Shown here: one piece after another, positions 33,541 to 41,617 of the stretch
Position numbering within the stretch: position 1 is the stretch's first letter
Layout: every line of letters starts with the position of its first letter
From: CAVONV01 sp963697355
GTDB lineage: Bacteria; Acidobacteriota; Vicinamibacteria; Marinacidobacterales; DATDRI01
NCBI GenBank assembly: GCA_963697355.1
Contig: CAVONV010000023.1
Span: forward strand, 1,364,001 to 1,428,000
Direction: 5' to 3'
DNA: 64,000 bases
The notes under the pieces: generated by a model
What the model saw: only the letters and a program-made list of their open reading frames with translations
What the model was told of the DNA's origin: nothing
Database searches by the model: none
Program-made: the position numbers and the translations under genes

Positions 33541-33703
33541 CCCCGATTCATAATTACGGTCACGAAACGAACCGAGAACGCCGATCCATCCCGCCTGGCT
33601 GCGTTGCTCGTCGGTCATATATCCCAGATATTATTCACTCCTCGCGCCTTGCCACCCGGGCGCCTCGACGTTCTCGGTTCGTGACCGTAGTTATGAACCA
33701 GGG
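33541..33703. mobile_element. MITE-like element with long terminal inverted repeats
   Basis: The left arm (33541-33580) reads GATTCATAATTACGGTCACG then AAACGAACCGAGAACG; the right arm (33669-33703) is its near-perfect reverse complement (CGTTCTCGGTTCGTGACCG then TAGTTATGAACCAGGG), apart from a 4 bp insert and a few changes. The roughly 90 bp core holds smaller symmetric parts (TCATATATCCCAGATATTA) and no open frame. Short, non-coding and terminally inverted suggests a non-autonomous element or a large folded repeat. No flanking target duplication is obvious. Confidence 0.6.
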
Positions 33704-33797
33704 CACTAAGTCATGATCCGAGCTCGGACAGTTCGCGCGCGTTGTCGAGACACGCTGAGATTCCCAAGGCCATTCTGTGCGGCTTTTGTTTTCGACG

Positions 33798-34718
33798 ATG
33801 GAAGCCGGGATACTGGGCTCAATGTGTCCACCACCCGCCATCTCACGACGTCTCGAGACGCCGAGGGATTACAGCCTTCGCCTCACGATGATCGGTTATC
33901 GGATGGGCTTCTTCGATCCAACGCTTCGGATTGAAGAAGGGAGAGTGCAGCTCGCGATTCGGACGCCGGAGGGACCCGCGAGTCTCGCGATCGAACAGCA
34001 AGAGTCGATAGTGGAAGCTCGGGGATGGGGGACGGGAGCCGAGTGGATTTCTGAGCGCCTCGAAGGGCTTCTTGGTTTCCAGGACGAGCCCCATCGCTTT
34101 CAGCCCTCCGATCGAGTCGTGAGGTCGCTGTGGCAGCAGTTCTCGGGAATGCATCTTCCGAGGCTTCCCCAGGTCTTCGAGCGCGTCATTCAAATCATAT
34201 TGCTCCAGAGGGTGTCGTGGCGAGACGGCTGCACTGCGTGGAAACACCTCGCCTCTCGGTTGGGTGAGGATGCGCCGGGTCCGGTTGACTTGATGGTTCC
34301 TCCCTCTCCGAGAAAGCTCGCCTCGACACCTTATTACGAAATGGTGGACTGTGGTGTGCCTCCTCGGCAGGCTCGGACGATTCAACAAGTTGCCTTTCAC
34401 TCCCGCCGCATCGAAACGGCCGCGGGCCAGGGAGCGGAATCGCTGAGTGAACATCTTTCCGCTATTCCAGGGATCGGCCCTTGGACGATCGGCTACGTTC
34501 GCGGAAGCGCGCTTGGAGATGCGGATGCCATCCTACCCGGTGACTACAACCTTCCCCACACCGTGGCCTGGGTCCTTGCCCGAGAAGCTCGAGCCGACGA
34601 AGAGCGTATGCTGGAACTGCTCGAGCCGTATCGTGGCCACCGCTTCCGGGTCATCCGGCTTGTTTGGATGAAGGGCGCGCGTGCACCACGGCGTGGACCG
34701 AGACGTGGTGGTGCGTGA
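33798..34718 (+). CDS. DNA-3-methyladenine glycosylase (AlkA-like, HhH-GPD)
   Basis: About 306 residues from the ATG at 33798; GTG 33777 and ATG 33822 are other possible starts, none with a clear ribosome site. Removes alkylated bases from DNA. The AlkA-type N-terminal domain (RDYSLRLTMIGYRMGFFDPT) is followed by the helix-hairpin-helix LSAIPGIGPWTIGYV. The catalytic Asp lies in the GDADAILPGDYNLPHTVAW region. The end, EERMLELLEPYRGHRFRVIR, is typical; the final ARAPRRGPRRGGA is a basic tail. The gene's last 160 bp are duplicated at 35446-35606. It converges on the PIN toxin gene, with no spacer between stops. Confidence 0.85.
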   Translation: MEAGILGSMCPPPAISRRLETPRDYSLRLTMIGYRMGFFDPTLRIEEGRVQLAIRTPEGPASLAIEQQESIVEARGWGTGAEWISERLEGLLGFQDEPHRFQPSDRVVRSLWQQFSGMHLPRLPQVFERVIQIILLQRVSWRDGCTAWKHLASRLGEDAPGPVDLMVPPSPRKLASTPYYEMVDCGVPPRQARTIQQVAFHSRRIETAAGQGAESLSEHLSAIPGIGPWTIGYVRGSALGDADAILPGDYNLPHTVAWVLAREARADEERMLELLEPYRGHRFRVIRLVWMKGARAPRRGPRRGGA

Positions 34719-35123
34719 CTACCGCATGCGGTTTTGTTGCCAGTGGGTTTTGACCGGGTACGACTGAATCTTCTCATCCGATGTGACCAACAGGAGATCA
34801 TGTTCAATTGCCTGGCATATGAGCATGCGATCGAACGGATCTCGATGGATCGGAGGCAATTTCGGCAGATGAACCGTTGCGGTCTCTTCCAGCGGTAGCG
34901 TGTCAATTCTGTGGCGTTCGCGCTGCTTGGACACATAGAAGTATGGTGCTTCTGGTAAGTCGAGTCGACCGAGCTGGTGCTTGACGAAGACCTCCCACAC
35001 GGAAATGACGCTCAACCATACACTGTTGTCCGGGGAACGTATGTCATCAGCCGTTGTGTCGGGAAGCCTGGCATCTGCTGTGATAAACCAGAGGAAAGTG
35101 GACGTGTCGAGAAGCAGTCTCAA
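34719..35123 (-). CDS. PIN-domain toxin (VapC-like)
   Basis: 134 residues. PIN ribonuclease acidic residues are all present: Asp6 (LLLDTS), Glu44 (SVWEVFVK), Asp95/Asp98 (RDPFDRML), Asp116 (TSDEKI). VapC-type toxins cut tRNA or rRNA when released from the antitoxin. The start overlaps the antitoxin stop by 4 bp (35120-35123), the classic antitoxin-first order with translational coupling. Confidence 0.9.
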   Translation of the reverse strand: MRLLLDTSTFLWFITADARLPDTTADDIRSPDNSVWLSVISVWEVFVKHQLGRLDLPEAPYFYVSKQRERHRIDTLPLEETATVHLPKLPPIHRDPFDRMLICQAIEHDLLLVTSDEKIQSYPVKTHWQQNRMR

Positions 35124-35356
35124 CCTTCGAAATCCTTGAGTACGGTTTCTGGAAGAGGCTCATCGAAATCGTGCGGAACCTCAAAGTCTCCAGCACATAG
35201 TCCCATCGGTCGGGGTGAGTCTAGCTTTCTGGAAATGGGCCGGAGCTCGGCCACCGGCTGGTTCCGGCGCGCCAAAATGACCGTTTCTCCGGCCTCAACC
35301 CGCTTGATGTATTCGGTCAACCGAGCCTTTGCGTCCGCGATATTAACGATCGTCAT
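35120..35356 (-). CDS. Phd/YefM-type antitoxin partner of the PIN toxin
   Basis: 78 residues. MTIVNIADAKARLTEYIKRV, GETVILARRNQPVAELRPIS is the Phd/YefM DNA-binding fold; the C-terminal PMGLCAGDFEVPHDFDEPLP is the toxin-neutralising segment. It binds its own promoter in related systems. The ATG at 35356 follows an AATAAAATC leader with no strong ribosome site. A close paralogue lies at 35609-36043. Confidence 0.9.
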   Translation of the reverse strand: MTIVNIADAKARLTEYIKRVEAGETVILARRNQPVAELRPISRKLDSPRPMGLCAGDFEVPHDFDEPLPETVLKDFEG

Positions 35357-35362
35357 GATTTT

Positions 35363-35390
35363 ATTATAGTCATATTTATAGTCATGTCAA
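35363..35390 (-). promoter_or_regulatory. Strong promoter with repeated operator for the toxin-antitoxin operon
   Basis: Minus-strand TTGACA (35385-35390), 16 bp, TATAAT (35363-35368), both perfect consensus hexamers. The 9-mer TATAGTCAT occurs twice, 12 bp apart (35365-35373 and 35377-35385), overlapping the promoter, as expected for antitoxin autoregulation. Confidence 0.75.
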
Positions 35391-35445
35391 TGACCATATT
35401 GGGGGGGCGATGATTGGATGTTCTTCTGTTCGGGCACGAGGGAGC

Positions 35446-35606
35446 ACACCGTGGCCCGGGACCTGGCTCGAGAAGCTCGAGCCGACGAGGAGTGTCTGCT
35501 GGAGTTGCTCGAGCCTTATCGCGCACACCGTTTCCGGGTCATCCGCCTCGTTTGGATGACGGGAGCGCGTGCGCCACGGCGTGGACCGCGACGTAACGGC
35601 CCGTGA
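35446..35606 (+). pseudogene. Duplicated 3' end of the glycosylase gene
   Basis: Reads HTVARDLAREARADEECLLE, then LLEPYRAHRFRVIRLVWMTG and ARAPRRGPRRNGP, almost identical to the last 53 residues of the glycosylase at 33798-34718. Only this tail is present, joined on the left to unrelated sequence. It and the second antitoxin gene repeat the order glycosylase end then antitoxin, so a segment was duplicated and the toxin copy was lost. Confidence 0.85.
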
Positions 35607-35608
35607 TG

Positions 35609-36043
35609 TTAGTTTCCGCCTTTTCCGAAATGCCTCTCAAATAGATCGGCTTGATCAGGTCCAAGTATTTCAGCTCTTTCCGTGGCGCGACGTTCCGCTG
35701 CCCGTTCGTGACTAACGAGCCTCCGAATCAAGGCATTGTATTGCCCGTGCGCGGTATCGGTGTTCGACCGGCTGAGCAGTTGATAGAGCCGATGTTCAGG
35801 AGAGAGAATCAGGTTGTCGGGAATCGACACGGCCTCGGGAAGCGGTTCATCGAAATCGTGAGGGACCTTGAATTCCCCAGCGCACAGTCCCATCGGTAGA
35901 GGTGAGGTTGTCTTTCGCGAAATGGGCTGTAGCTTGGCAACTGGCTGGTTCCGGCGCGCGAGAACGAACGTCTCTCCGGTTTCCACGCGCTTGATGTACA
36001 CGCTCAGGCGAGCTTTGGCGTCCGCGATATTGACGATCTTCAT
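35609..36043 (-). CDS. Second Phd/YefM antitoxin with an extra C-terminal domain and no toxin
   Basis: 144 residues. The first 71 (MKIVNIADAKARLSVYIKRV to PHDFDEPLPEAV) are about 80% identical to the antitoxin at 35120. From residue 72 a new segment follows (SIPDNLILSPEHRLYQLLSR, NALIRRLVSHERAAERRATE, GPDQADLFERHFGKGGN), predicted helical and not found in the paralogue. It may be a replacement domain or a fragment of another gene fused after the toxin was lost. The leader has TATGACTACAAT, a weaker version of the first copy's operator and -10. With no toxin beside it, this may be an orphan antitoxin able to buffer the neighbouring PIN toxin. Confidence 0.8.
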   Translation of the reverse strand: MKIVNIADAKARLSVYIKRVETGETFVLARRNQPVAKLQPISRKTTSPLPMGLCAGEFKVPHDFDEPLPEAVSIPDNLILSPEHRLYQLLSRSNTDTAHGQYNALIRRLVSHERAAERRATERAEILGPDQADLFERHFGKGGN

Positions 36044-36066
36044 AGTTGTATTGTAGTCATACCAAA

Positions 36067-38301
36067 TCAGACTAGAAGCGGAATAGGCGGGTGAACTTCA
36101 ACACAAGGCTCCGGTTCTCGAGTTGTGGGGGTCGCCCGAGCGCGGTGTTGCGCCCATCGGTGTAGACCACGTAGAGATCGCTTCCGGGCTGGTACTCCCA
36201 GCGGAAACGGATGTTGGTGGAGAAGGCCGAGCTCTCCGAGTTGTATTGGACGAGAGCGGCGATGAAGGCGCGGGGCGAGAACGTATAGTTGGCGCGAATG
36301 CGGTACACCTGCGCGACGAAACTCCCTTCTTCCAAATCCACCCAGTTGACGGAAAAGCCGGGCTCGAGTGAAAGCTGTGGTGTCACCTCGATCCGGCCCA
36401 TCTCGTAACCCACCTCGGCCCGATTGCCGCTGTAGAAGCTGCCGTATCCGGCGCTCAGACCACCGGAAACCCGGCGTTGCGGTCCCAAACGGTAGGAAAG
36501 CTTCCACGGATTGATAGGTGTAACCTCCTGTCGGGATGATGATGCCGTCCGTGATCTCGAACTCCTCGTCCAAGAAGTCGAAACTGTGGCGGTAGGTCAA
36601 TTCCAGATTGTCACCACTCTCGAAATCGGGCCCCGTCTCGACCTCGATCTCGCGGGTCTCCAGCACACCTCCGTTGTTGGTGTAGTAGTCGATGCTTCCC
36701 TCGAGGCTGTACCTCCGGATCGCCTCGACGGAGGGGACTCTCGGGCTGAAGCGAAGTCGTGCCGCACTTTTTTGGAAATCATCCCGTCTCAAAAAGCCGA
36801 CTTCGGGATTGAAGTTTTCCTCGACCACGAGCCTCTCGACCTCGACGCCATAGCGGTCTCCGCCGTACTCGAAGCTGGCCCTATAACTCGAGTCGTTCCC
36901 CTCGTAGTCGGATGTCGAGCTTCGCGCCCAGTAGGCGTTGATATTCACGTTTTGAAAGAAAGTGAAATTACCGTCGATACCGAACACATTATTGGAGCCG
37001 GATGTCTCAACGGACTCGGACCGGTAGGTCCCGACAAAGCCGATGTTGCTGCGGCGGAAAACGTCGCGCTTGACGCGTAACACACCAAAATTGGTGGTCG
37101 GAATCTGCGAACCCACAGAATCGGTCTGCATGGCGAGAGCGCCGATCGAATAAGCTCCGGCGCGGCCCGTTATCCTACCGCCGGCATTGATCGGCACGGC
37201 CACATTTACATCATCGGCCTCATCGAGCCCGATACGACGGCTGAAGAACATGATGGGAGTGTCGGAGTGTCCACCCCAGGCACCGGTCTCCCGTCCACCG
37301 AAGTTGAAGATGCCTTGGCCTTCGAGAAAGAAATCGCGCTTTTCCGGGAAGAAGAGACTGAATCGAGTGAGGTTGACTTGCTCCTCGTCGTTCTCGACCT
37401 GAGCGAAATCGGTGTTGTAGGTGAAATCGGTGGTAAGACTCCGCGTCAGCCCATACTTGACGTCGAAGCCCAGGTCGGCGTCGAAGTCGTTCTCGTAGGG
37501 CTCGTCTGCCGTGAGGTCCGTGCGGAGGCCGGAGGTCACGTAAGGTTTGAGCTCGAGGTTGAGCGATCGAGAAGGAGGCTCGATGCCCTCCAGCGTAGCC
37601 GCTTGCGATAGCTTCAGAAGTCCATCGTGACGGAAAGCCGCGGCAATGGGTGCCAAATGGCTCGTCTCGTTCTTCCACTGCACGATGCGCTGAAAATTCA
37701 CCCCCCACGTCTGGGTACCACCCGGAAGGTAACGTAAAGACTTGAAAGGGATTTCCATTTCCACCGTCCACCCTTGGGCGAATCGTCCGGTCTTGACTTT
37801 CCATACGGTGTTCCAGTCGCTGTTGGTGTTGGACTCGTCGGTTACCTGCGCGTCATAGAGCGCACCCAAAGGATTGGTGTGAAACAGAAACCCGTTCCGC
37901 CGGTCGTGAAAGGTGTCGAGGATGATCGCGAAGTTCTCGTTGTGATCGATGTTGTGAGAGTCCCGGCGCATCTCGTTGGCCACCATCCGTTCCGGGTGGC
38001 TGTCCCAGCAGCGGGCCGAGACGTAGAGACTGTCCTGACTATAGAAAAACCAAACGTCCGTATCTTCGGTCGCGGGTTGGCCTTCCAGCGGCTCCTGCTG
38101 AACGAAACCGTTGGCCGGATCGAATTTCGCGTAGATCTCATCATCGAGCTTACCGTCGAGATCCAAAGGTTCATCGATGCGAAACGCGGTCATCGTGATT
38201 CGGCCGGTCTCGTCCCGAGAGAGTAGATCTCGCGCCTCATCCGCCCAAACCGCTCGACAGAGTGTGAGCACCACCAGAATTGCAGCATACCGGGCAATCA
38301 T
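36067..38301 (-). CDS. DUF5916/CBM9-like outer-membrane protein, frameshifted near its C-terminus
   Basis: Signal peptide at 1-20 (MIARYAAILVVLTLCRAVWA). Residues 38-220 form a CBM9-like sandwich (DEPLDLDGKLDDEIYAKFDP, YVSARCWDSHPERMVANEMR, NENFAIILDTFHDRRNGFLF), followed by a long beta-barrel region (FSLFFPEKRDFFLEGQGIFN). Around 36495-36496 an extra base in a GG run ends the proper frame after YTYQSVEAF; the true C-terminus continues in another frame at 36072-36490 (GPQRRVSGGLSAGYGSFYSG to VLKFTRLFRF). Family members sit in the outer membrane of Acidobacteriota and Bacteroidota, role unknown. A response-regulator-like box lies 53 bp upstream of the start. Confidence 0.85.
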   Translation of the reverse strand: MIARYAAILVVLTLCRAVWADEARDLLSRDETGRITMTAFRIDEPLDLDGKLDDEIYAKFDPANGFVQQEPLEGQPATEDTDVWFFYSQDSLYVSARCWDSHPERMVANEMRRDSHNIDHNENFAIILDTFHDRRNGFLFHTNPLGALYDAQVTDESNTNSDWNTVWKVKTGRFAQGWTVEMEIPFKSLRYLPGGTQTWGVNFQRIVQWKNETSHLAPIAAAFRHDGLLKLSQAATLEGIEPPSRSLNLELKPYVTSGLRTDLTADEPYENDFDADLGFDVKYGLTRSLTTDFTYNTDFAQVENDEEQVNLTRFSLFFPEKRDFFLEGQGIFNFGGRETGAWGGHSDTPIMFFSRRIGLDEADDVNVAVPINAGGRITGRAGAYSIGALAMQTDSVGSQIPTTNFGVLRVKRDVFRRSNIGFVGTYRSESVETSGSNNVFGIDGNFTFFQNVNINAYWARSSTSDYEGNDSSYRASFEYGGDRYGVEVERLVVEENFNPEVGFLRRDDFQKSAARLRFSPRVPSVEAIRRYSLEGSIDYYTNNGGVLETREIEVETGPDFESGDNLELTYRHSFDFLDEEFEITDGIIIPTGGYTYQSVEAFLPFGTATPGFRWSERRIRQLLQRQSGRGGLRDGPDRGDTTAFTRARLFRQLGGFGRREFRRAGVPHSRQLYVLAPRLHRRSRPIQLGELGLLHQHPFPLGVPARKRSLRGLHRWAQHRARATPTTREPEPCVEVHPPIPLLV
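36072..36490 (-). pseudogene. Out-of-frame C-terminal barrel of the DUF5916 protein
   Basis: 138 residues with alternating-strand character (YGSFYSGNRAEVGYEMGRIE, SAFSTNIRFRWEYQPGSDLY) and the standard terminal Phe (LFRF). It has no signal peptide or ribosome site of its own. It joins the upstream frame after removal of one base at 36495-36496. Confidence 0.8.
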
Positions 38302-38353
38302 GTCGTTTGTTCGACCTCCACCTGGAATTGTCGGAGATGAGGCGCCCGGTGTG

Positions 38354-38370
38354 GTTAAGAGAACGTAAAA
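38354..38370. promoter_or_regulatory. Direct-repeat box upstream of the DUF5916 gene
   Basis: GTTAAG-AGAAC-GTAAAA: two 6-mers with an 11 bp period, the spacing used by OmpR/PhoB-type regulators. It nearly matches the box upstream of the histidine kinase at 40890-40906. It lies 53 bp before the DUF5916 start. Confidence 0.6.
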
Positions 38371-38473
38371 TCTTGGTACGGATAGAATAGGTAATCTCCA
38401 TCTTCAGCGGCGGGTCGAAGGTGAAGGGTTTCAATTCGGCGATTCGTTCTGATTTGACGAAGTGCCCCCACGG

Positions 38474-39203
38474 TTAGCGGCGGAGAATGCGCCGAGGGAA
38501 TGAGGATGTGCCAACTTCTCCTACGAATTTGTATCCGAGTCCCCGTACCGTCAGGATGAATCGCGGATTGTGGGGATCGGGCTCGAGCTTCTGCCGCAGC
38601 CATGCGATGTGAACGTCGACCGTCCGGGTCGACGGCATGGCATCGACACCCCAGACTGCGTCTAGGAGATCGTTTCGCGACAGGAGGACGTCCTGGTTCT
38701 CGATGAGATGCCGCAGGAGCTGATACTCGAGCGCGGAGAGCTTCACGGCTACACCGTTTCGAACAACATTCGCACTCACGAAGTTCACCTCCACCTCGCC
38801 GAAGCGAAACTCCATTATGCGCGGTTCAGGTGAAGACCGCCTCAGCAAGGCCTTGATACGTGCCAAGAGCTCGATGAACTCGAACGGTTTGGTTAGATAG
38901 TCGTCCGCTCCGAGGTCGAGTCCTTCCACCTTGTCCGTCACCTGAGCGCGTGCGGTGAGCATCAGGATAGGTGTGTCGATGCCGCCGTGACGAAGCGCCA
39001 GGCACACGTCGAAGCCGCTTTTCTTCGGCAGCATGACGTCGAGGAGGATCAGATCGTAAGTGTGATCCTTGGCCCGTCGGAGACCAGCGTCTCCGTCTCG
39101 TTCACAATCGACCCGGTACCCTTCGCTGCCCAAACGGTCGGATAGGGCAAGGACCAGGGACGCGGTCGTCCTCGACGAGGAGAATCCGTTCCCTACGTGT
39201 CAT
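38474..39203 (-). CDS. OmpR/PhoB-family response regulator, one frameshift near its N-terminus
   Basis: From the ATG at 39203 the reading is MTRRERILLVEDD, then one extra base in a GG at 39164-39165 breaks the frame. Corrected, it continues SLVLALSDRLGSEGYRVDCE into the open frame from 39133. The receiver contains phosphate-accepting Asp in LILLDVMLPKKSG, the TARA switch and KPF; the C-terminal winged helix (KLSALEYQLLRHLIENQDVL, TVDVHIAWLRQKLEPDP, VRGLGYKF) is intact. Its start overlaps the histidine kinase stop by 11 bp, so the pair is one operon. The probable binding box lies upstream of the kinase gene and of the DUF5916 gene. Confidence 0.85.
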
Positions 39204-40856
39204 TCGCGGACTCCGCCCTGGGCAAGCGAACGGTGATCATCGTTCCCTTGCCGAGCTCGCTCTCCGCGGTCACCCGACCGCCTTGTGCCTCGAGAATTCT
39301 CTTCACGATGCTCAACCCCAACCCGCTTCCTTCGATTTGTTGTTCTCGGGCATTACTCCCCCGATAGAAAGGCTCGAAGATACGGGGGAGCTCCGAGGCA
39401 TGGATTCCGCACCCCTCGTCTTCCACGGCGACTTGCACGTGCTTGTCTCCGTGTGTGGCGCGGATCCGGATGGTGCTTTTCTCGGGAGAGAACTTCACCG
39501 CGTTGGTGAGGATGTTCTTAATGGTCATCTTCAGCGAACGTGGATTTCCGAGGACCGGCGGCAGACCTTCCGAAAAGTCCATCTCCACCTCGGTCGCTCG
39601 GTTGGTGGTCCAGGCTTTTGTCGACTCGATGGCGTCCTCGATTGCCTCCACGACGTCCAGCGAGCGCATCTCGTAAGGATTGGCCCGACTCCATTCGAGA
39701 AAAGAGCAGGACCCGCTCGAGCATGTCGCCGAGACGACGCGTCTCCCCGTGTATGGCTCTTCCGTACTCGCGTGCGCGCTCTGAGATCCTGGATGACCCC
39801 ATCCGCCAGGTTCTCGCTCAGGGATGAGATCCCGGCTAGAGGCGTCCTAATCTCGTGAGAGACCCCGGCCACGAACTCCACCTGCTGGCGCGCGAGAGCG
39901 TTTGCGCGTCGTGTTGTCGCGACCAACATGGCCATGCTAACGCCCAATAAGACCAACGCACCGAATGCCACTGCGATGTTGCGGAAACGCGTGGTCGCAA
40001 CGGCCTCTCTCCAGAGAACCGGCTCGGTGCCGGATGAGAAATTTCCATCTTTGTGTATTGTCGCGCCGACTGCGAAGACGCAGTCCGAACAAACCCCCCT
40101 CCTCGTCGGGCTCAGTGAAGTCTTTCGGCGTCAGTCCAGGTTCGGAGCGGTAAATGACCACATCCGGGCGGGTTGCGTCGACGATGAGAACGTCGTAGTC
40201 CAGTTCGTCGCCGGTCGCGAAGTACTCTCGGATGCGCTCCGGAAGGATTCTGCTCCGCAAGGCGTCACGGTCGAGCGTCACGGCTACGCAGCCGTCTCCC
40301 AAGACGAGCAGCGCCGGCGCATCCGGTTGCAGTTCGAGGCCACTGGCCGAAGGCTCGGAATACCGGCCTCCCCGTTCGTCCTCGTCTCGTCTTCTCTCGG
40401 AGTTGGATCGATGGTCTCGCCGGTCGAAATACGCAAGTAAATCGTCTTCGATGGGGCTCAGCCAATCCGGCTGTTTCACGGTTTCGAGGCCTTGGCCCGC
40501 TGGATCGAGCCTCTGGATGCTGAGTTTTCTTCGGTGCCCCCCCGGAATGATCCAGTAGATACTGTCAACGAGCTCGGGATGAGACGCTGCACTTGCCCAT
40601 TCCTCGTACGCTTCGGTGAGCCTATCCTCTTCGGAACCGTTGCCAGAAAGGCGTGCAGCGGAACTCGTCGTAGAGGCGCGTGAGATCGCGGTCGAAGTCG
40701 CTGCAGAACCGTTCGGTGGACCAATGCAACGTCGAGCGCATCCGATTGTGCTCCAATTCGCTCAGCGTCCCCAACCACCGATATTGAAGCGAATGCCAGC
40801 GCCGGCAATAGGGCGGCCGTCAAAAAAACGGCAAAGACCGTTGCGCGCGATTTCAC
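39193..40856 (-). pseudogene. Sensor histidine kinase with at least six frameshifts
   Basis: Start MKSRATVFAVFLTAALLPAL at 40856 (helix 1). A periplasmic sensor follows in other frames (QYRWLGTLSELEHNRMRSTL, YDEFRCTPFW, LTEAYEEWASAASHPELVDS, KQPDWLSPIEDDLLAYFDRR). Helix 2 is IAVAFGALVLLGVSMAMLVA, then HisKA with VSHEIRTPLAGISSLSENLA, then HATPase blocks LTNAVKFSPEKSTIRIRA, DEGCGIHASELPRIFEPFYR and GSGLGLSIVKRILEAQGGR. Frame changes fall near 40793, 40645, 40545, 40094, 39800 and 39690; two are in six-base G/C runs. All functional motifs survive when frames are joined, so the shifts are either recent or artefactual. Confidence 0.85.
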
Positions 40857-40889
40857 GCATCAAGCATAGATCATTCGAGCGGGCAAATC

Positions 40890-40906
40890 GTTAAGAGAAC
40901 GTTAAG
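40890..40906. promoter_or_regulatory. Perfect GTTAAG direct-repeat box upstream of the two-component operon
   Basis: GTTAAG-AGAAC-GTTAAG (40890-40906), identical half-sites with an 11 bp period, 34 bp before the kinase start. This is the typical geometry of an OmpR/PhoB-family binding site and suggests autoregulation. Confidence 0.68.
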
Positions 40907-40974
40907 GAGAGAACAAACTCTCATTCAGGTGTTGATGATGTGCCAAACGACCAACCCTGACGGAATGCGGTTCG

Positions 40975-41577
40975 TTACTCGATGAAGCCGTACTTCTTCA
41001 TCACCTTTCGGACCTCTTTTGCCGTATTCGCAACGGTTTTTGCCGCGTCTTTGGGATTTTTGTGTTGGGTGAGACCGGACCACACGAGTTTTCCGTCGCT
41101 GGCGTCATAAATCGTCGTCTCGACACCAACGAACCGATCCTCTCGGTAGTAGCCGGGAGAATAGACGACCGGGTAGGCCCAGGAGTAGTACCCCCAAAAA
41201 GAGTAGTAGGGCGCAGGGTAGCTCCCCGAAACGTAGCTGACCTCTTTCTGGTCGTAGACGGGTCGCATGACAATGACACCGTTCACACCCGAGTCGGCGA
41301 CGGCTTTTTTGAGCTCGCTCTCGCTCACGAGCTGTTCGGAGGGTATCACCCTGTAGGCGGCGATCGCCTCGGCTTTCTTGATTTGCTTCACCATCTCATC
41401 TTCGCCGGCCTGACGAACGAATTTATCTTGGACGAGAACGAGGGCCATGACTTTGTCGAACTTGAGGGGTCCCCTCTCGGGGTAAACCCAGTTCTTGACC
41501 ATTTGGGTCGATGCACAACCAAAAGTGACGAGGACGAGTAATGACAGTGAGGTTAGACGCAACATGTTTGTTTTCAT
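40975..41577 (-). CDS. Outer-membrane-type lipoprotein, DUF4136-like
   Basis: 200 residues from the ATG at 41577 (AAGGAG upstream; a TTG three bases earlier is less likely). Lipobox LVLVTFGCAS gives a lipid-anchored Cys at about residue 21. The body (NWVYPERGPLKFDKVMALVL, AAYRVIPSEQL, GVNGVIVMRPVYDQKEVSYV) and the aromatic PAPYYSFWGYYSWAYPVVYS stretch resemble DUF4136 lipoproteins, which have a small conserved fold of unknown function. The closing DGKLVWSGLTQHKNPKDAAK fits. It follows the dihydropyrimidinase gene on the same strand after 40 bp but is probably functionally separate. Confidence 0.72.
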   Translation of the reverse strand: MKTNMLRLTSLSLLVLVTFGCASTQMVKNWVYPERGPLKFDKVMALVLVQDKFVRQAGEDEMVKQIKKAEAIAAYRVIPSEQLVSESELKKAVADSGVNGVIVMRPVYDQKEVSYVSGSYPAPYYSFWGYYSWAYPVVYSPGYYREDRFVGVETTIYDASDGKLVWSGLTQHKNPKDAAKTVANTAKEVRKVMKKYGFIE

Positions 41578-41617
41578 CAATGCTCCTTGTGTTTGCCGGC
41601 GTCACCCGACAGCGGGT

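Noticed and set aside
40050..40600. Programmed slippage at the G runs of the histidine kinase
   Set aside because: Six or more shifts, several outside homopolymers and in different directions, cannot be explained by one recoding event.
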